Position numbers and translations under genes: made by a program | Shown: positions 5,864 to 6,744 of the stretch, in pieces | How the letters are laid out: each line of letters opens with the position of its first letter | Numbering within the stretch: the stretch's first letter is position 1 | From: CAZLBV01 sp964557845 | GTDB lineage: Bacteria; Acidobacteriota; Aminicenantia; Aminicenantales; Aminicenantaceae | Direction of reading: 5' to 3' | NCBI GenBank assembly: GCA_964557845.1 | Contig: CAZLBV010000339.1 | Coordinates: 1 to 6,744 of the forward strand | DNA: 6,744 nt | The notes under the pieces: model-generated | The model's database searches: none | What the model saw: the letters and a program-made list of their open reading frames with translations, nothing else | What the model was told of the DNA's origin: nothing

Positions 5864-6484
5864 TTAGGAGAACTTTTCATCCGTTTTCTTGACTGCCGTA
5901 ACGACGATCCATCCCTTCTTGTATTCCAGGTCGATCGATATATCGTGAAATCCTGCTTTAGATAGTCGTTCAGTATAATCTCTTCCATTCTTGATACGAG
6001 CGATACGCCACCATTTACTGCCTTCCTCAGGATACCGGTTGATTATTAGTAATCTGCCGGTGTCCTTAAGCACTCGCAGTATCTCAGTCAATGCTTTTTC
6101 AAGGTCAGACCAGAATTGCACTGTTTCAAATGCTGTGATTAGGTCTACCGAATTGCTGTCGAGTCTAATCTCATCTGCCGTTCCATGGAGTATTTTGGGG
6201 CGATTTGTCTTTGCATCGTCTCCGCTTTTATTAATCCTCCGAGCCAGCTTTACCATATCGAGAGAATGATCTATGCCAACAAGGGCAAAGCTGTGGTTCA
6301 TGTCATGAAGGCATTTGGTAAACCGGCCTCCGCCACAGCCGATATCAAGTATCGCTGAACCGTTTGCAGGCAATCTGCTTACAGCGTATTGTACATATAC
6401 TGGTGTCTGGCTTCTGTTCATTGCCAAGCCCAGCACTCTACCGAGGATGCCGGTCGGTTTTCCGCCGATAGTCTTCAGTCCCAC
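5864..6484 (-). CDS. SAM-dependent class I methyltransferase
   Basis: This is a 206-aa soluble Methyltransf_11-type enzyme. The motif I loop ILDIGCGGG (residues 45-53) binds SAM. The acidic residue closing strand 2 is Asp72 in GIDHS, which should hold the ribose. The adenine-contact stretch is GTADEIRLDSNSVDLI (101-116), followed by AFETVQFW. ILRVLKDTGRLLIIN (135-149) is the usual strand 5 region. The chain is complete and intact. The start is GTG at 6484, backed by AAAGGAG six bases upstream. The acceptor is unknown; small molecules are usual for this type. Its stop is 24 bases from the R' core of the attC at 5834-5840, and the gene lies between two matching cassette ends, so it was probably acquired as a cassette. 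No terminator follows. Confidence 0.88.
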   Translation of the reverse strand: MGLKTIGGKPTGILGRVLGLAMNRSQTPVYVQYAVSRLPANGSAILDIGCGGGRFTKCLHDMNHSFALVGIDHSLDMVKLARRINKSGDDAKTNRPKILHGTADEIRLDSNSVDLITAFETVQFWSDLEKALTEILRVLKDTGRLLIINRYPEEGSKWWRIARIKNGRDYTERLSKAGFHDISIDLEYKKGWIVVTAVKKTDEKFS

Positions 6485-6518
6485 AGCCTACTCCTTTCTT
6501 GTTCTAAGCCTGCTGGTT

Positions 6519-6641
6519 TTACTTTTTGTCCATCTGGATATCAACAATCAACGCTGGAAAGTGTGCCATAGCCACTGCAATCCAATGACTGCGCTGTGGC
6601 TCGTTGGGCATCACCCTGGCGCGTTGTATCATTCGAATCAT
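6519..6641 (-). CDS. Possible 40-codon ORF upstream of the methyltransferase
   Basis: An ATG at 6641 opens 40 codons (MIRMIQRARVMPNEPQ and on, ending in MDKK) to a TAA at 6519-6521. GAGGA (6649-6653) sits seven bases before it. The ATG is 23 bases inside the right-hand core site GTTATGT as read on the minus strand, a typical cassette-start distance. It ends 34 bases before the methyltransferase start. No motif, signal peptide or membrane helix is visible. It could be a leader ORF, a remnant, or chance. Confidence 0.35.
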   Translation of the reverse strand: MIRMIQRARVMPNEPQRSHWIAVAMAHFPALIVDIQMDKK

Positions 6642-6652
6642 TGCACTATCCT

Positions 6653-6744
6653 CATTACACATAACGTTGAGCATAACTTGCCGCAGGCTTGCGGGGCAAA
6701 GGCTTTCAAAAAACCAAAAATATACATGCGGGCTATGAAACTTG
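6653..6744. other. Partial attC-like site at the window edge
   Basis: The arm ACATAAC (6659-6665) is the exact partner of GTTATGT at 5834. It is followed by GTTGAGC (6666-6672), which itself fits GTTRRRY, and by GCATAAC (6671-6677). Next comes a hairpin with TTGCC and GCA (6678-6685) pairing with TGC and GGCAA (6690-6699) and two unpaired G. Read on the minus strand, the end CTCAACGTTATG resembles the usual attC right end, so this site may have minus orientation. No opposite core is seen before base 6744, so the site is incomplete here. Bases 6700-6744 hold no gene I can support. Confidence 0.45.

Larger units (their letters stand above)
5835..6665. mobile_element. Integron gene cassette carrying a methyltransferase gene (one end uncertain)
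   Basis: CGTTATGTGTAATGA (5833-5847) is exactly complementary to TCATTACACATAACG (6652-6666), a 15-base perfect match. That is what the start of a cassette and the R'' arm of its attC should show. The left boundary is the attC at 5779-5840. The second attC is only partly inside the window. The methyltransferase and a 40-codon ORF are on the minus strand. So either this cassette carries its genes against the array direction, or this unit is itself inverted. The given end is the last base of the R'' arm. Confidence 0.62.

Noticed and set aside
5991..6269. Plus-strand 92-codon open frame inside the methyltransferase gene
   Set aside because: It is antisense to an intact, motif-bearing enzyme, has no ribosome binding site and resembles no family.
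6678..6699. GC-rich hairpin as a rho-independent terminator
   Set aside because: No T-run follows on either strand, and it lies next to core-site sequences, so an attC-related role is more likely.

Overview
The window looks like chromosomal DNA of a Gram-negative (diderm) bacterium of moderate to low GC. The support is a YbhF/YbhS/YbhR-type exporter, a lipoprotein with SPOR and NlpC/P60 domains, and a textbook -24/-12 (sigma-54) promoter. I cannot name the phylum. Intergenic low-complexity runs (a GTCAGRA-type heptamer and a GTGAATGGG-type run) point to a non-model lineage.

Left part (1-2823): three overlapping plus-strand genes of an ABC-2 exporter. They are the C-terminal end of the ATPase (cut by the window edge) and two six-helix permeases. 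Start/stop overlaps indicate one translationally coupled operon.

Middle (2824-4660): two separate envelope genes. The first is a cell-wall hydrolase lipoprotein whose predicted promoter lies so close to the ATG that the mRNA may be leaderless. The second is a small secreted protein of unknown function, with a strong ribosome binding site, a sigma-54 promoter and a plausible rho-independent terminator.

Right part (about 4737-6744): a run of integron-type gene cassettes without an integrase in view. The best case is 5360-5834. It holds a plus-strand SnoaL/NTF2-like gene that starts 18 bases after a core site and ends inside a palindromic attC-like site. The cassette's first bases (gttagccc) are exactly complementary to the R'' arm of its own attC (gggctaac), as the cassette excision model requires. 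The next unit, carrying a minus-strand SAM methyltransferase and perhaps a 40-codon ORF, has a 15-base perfect inverted match at its two ends. A third, less certain unit on the left carries a minus-strand two-helix membrane protein. It lies between a short attC-like hairpin and a 144-base AT-rich palindrome. Orientation of the two outer units is not settled. Whether this is a CALIN (attC sites without integrase) or one end of a larger integron needs flanking sequence.
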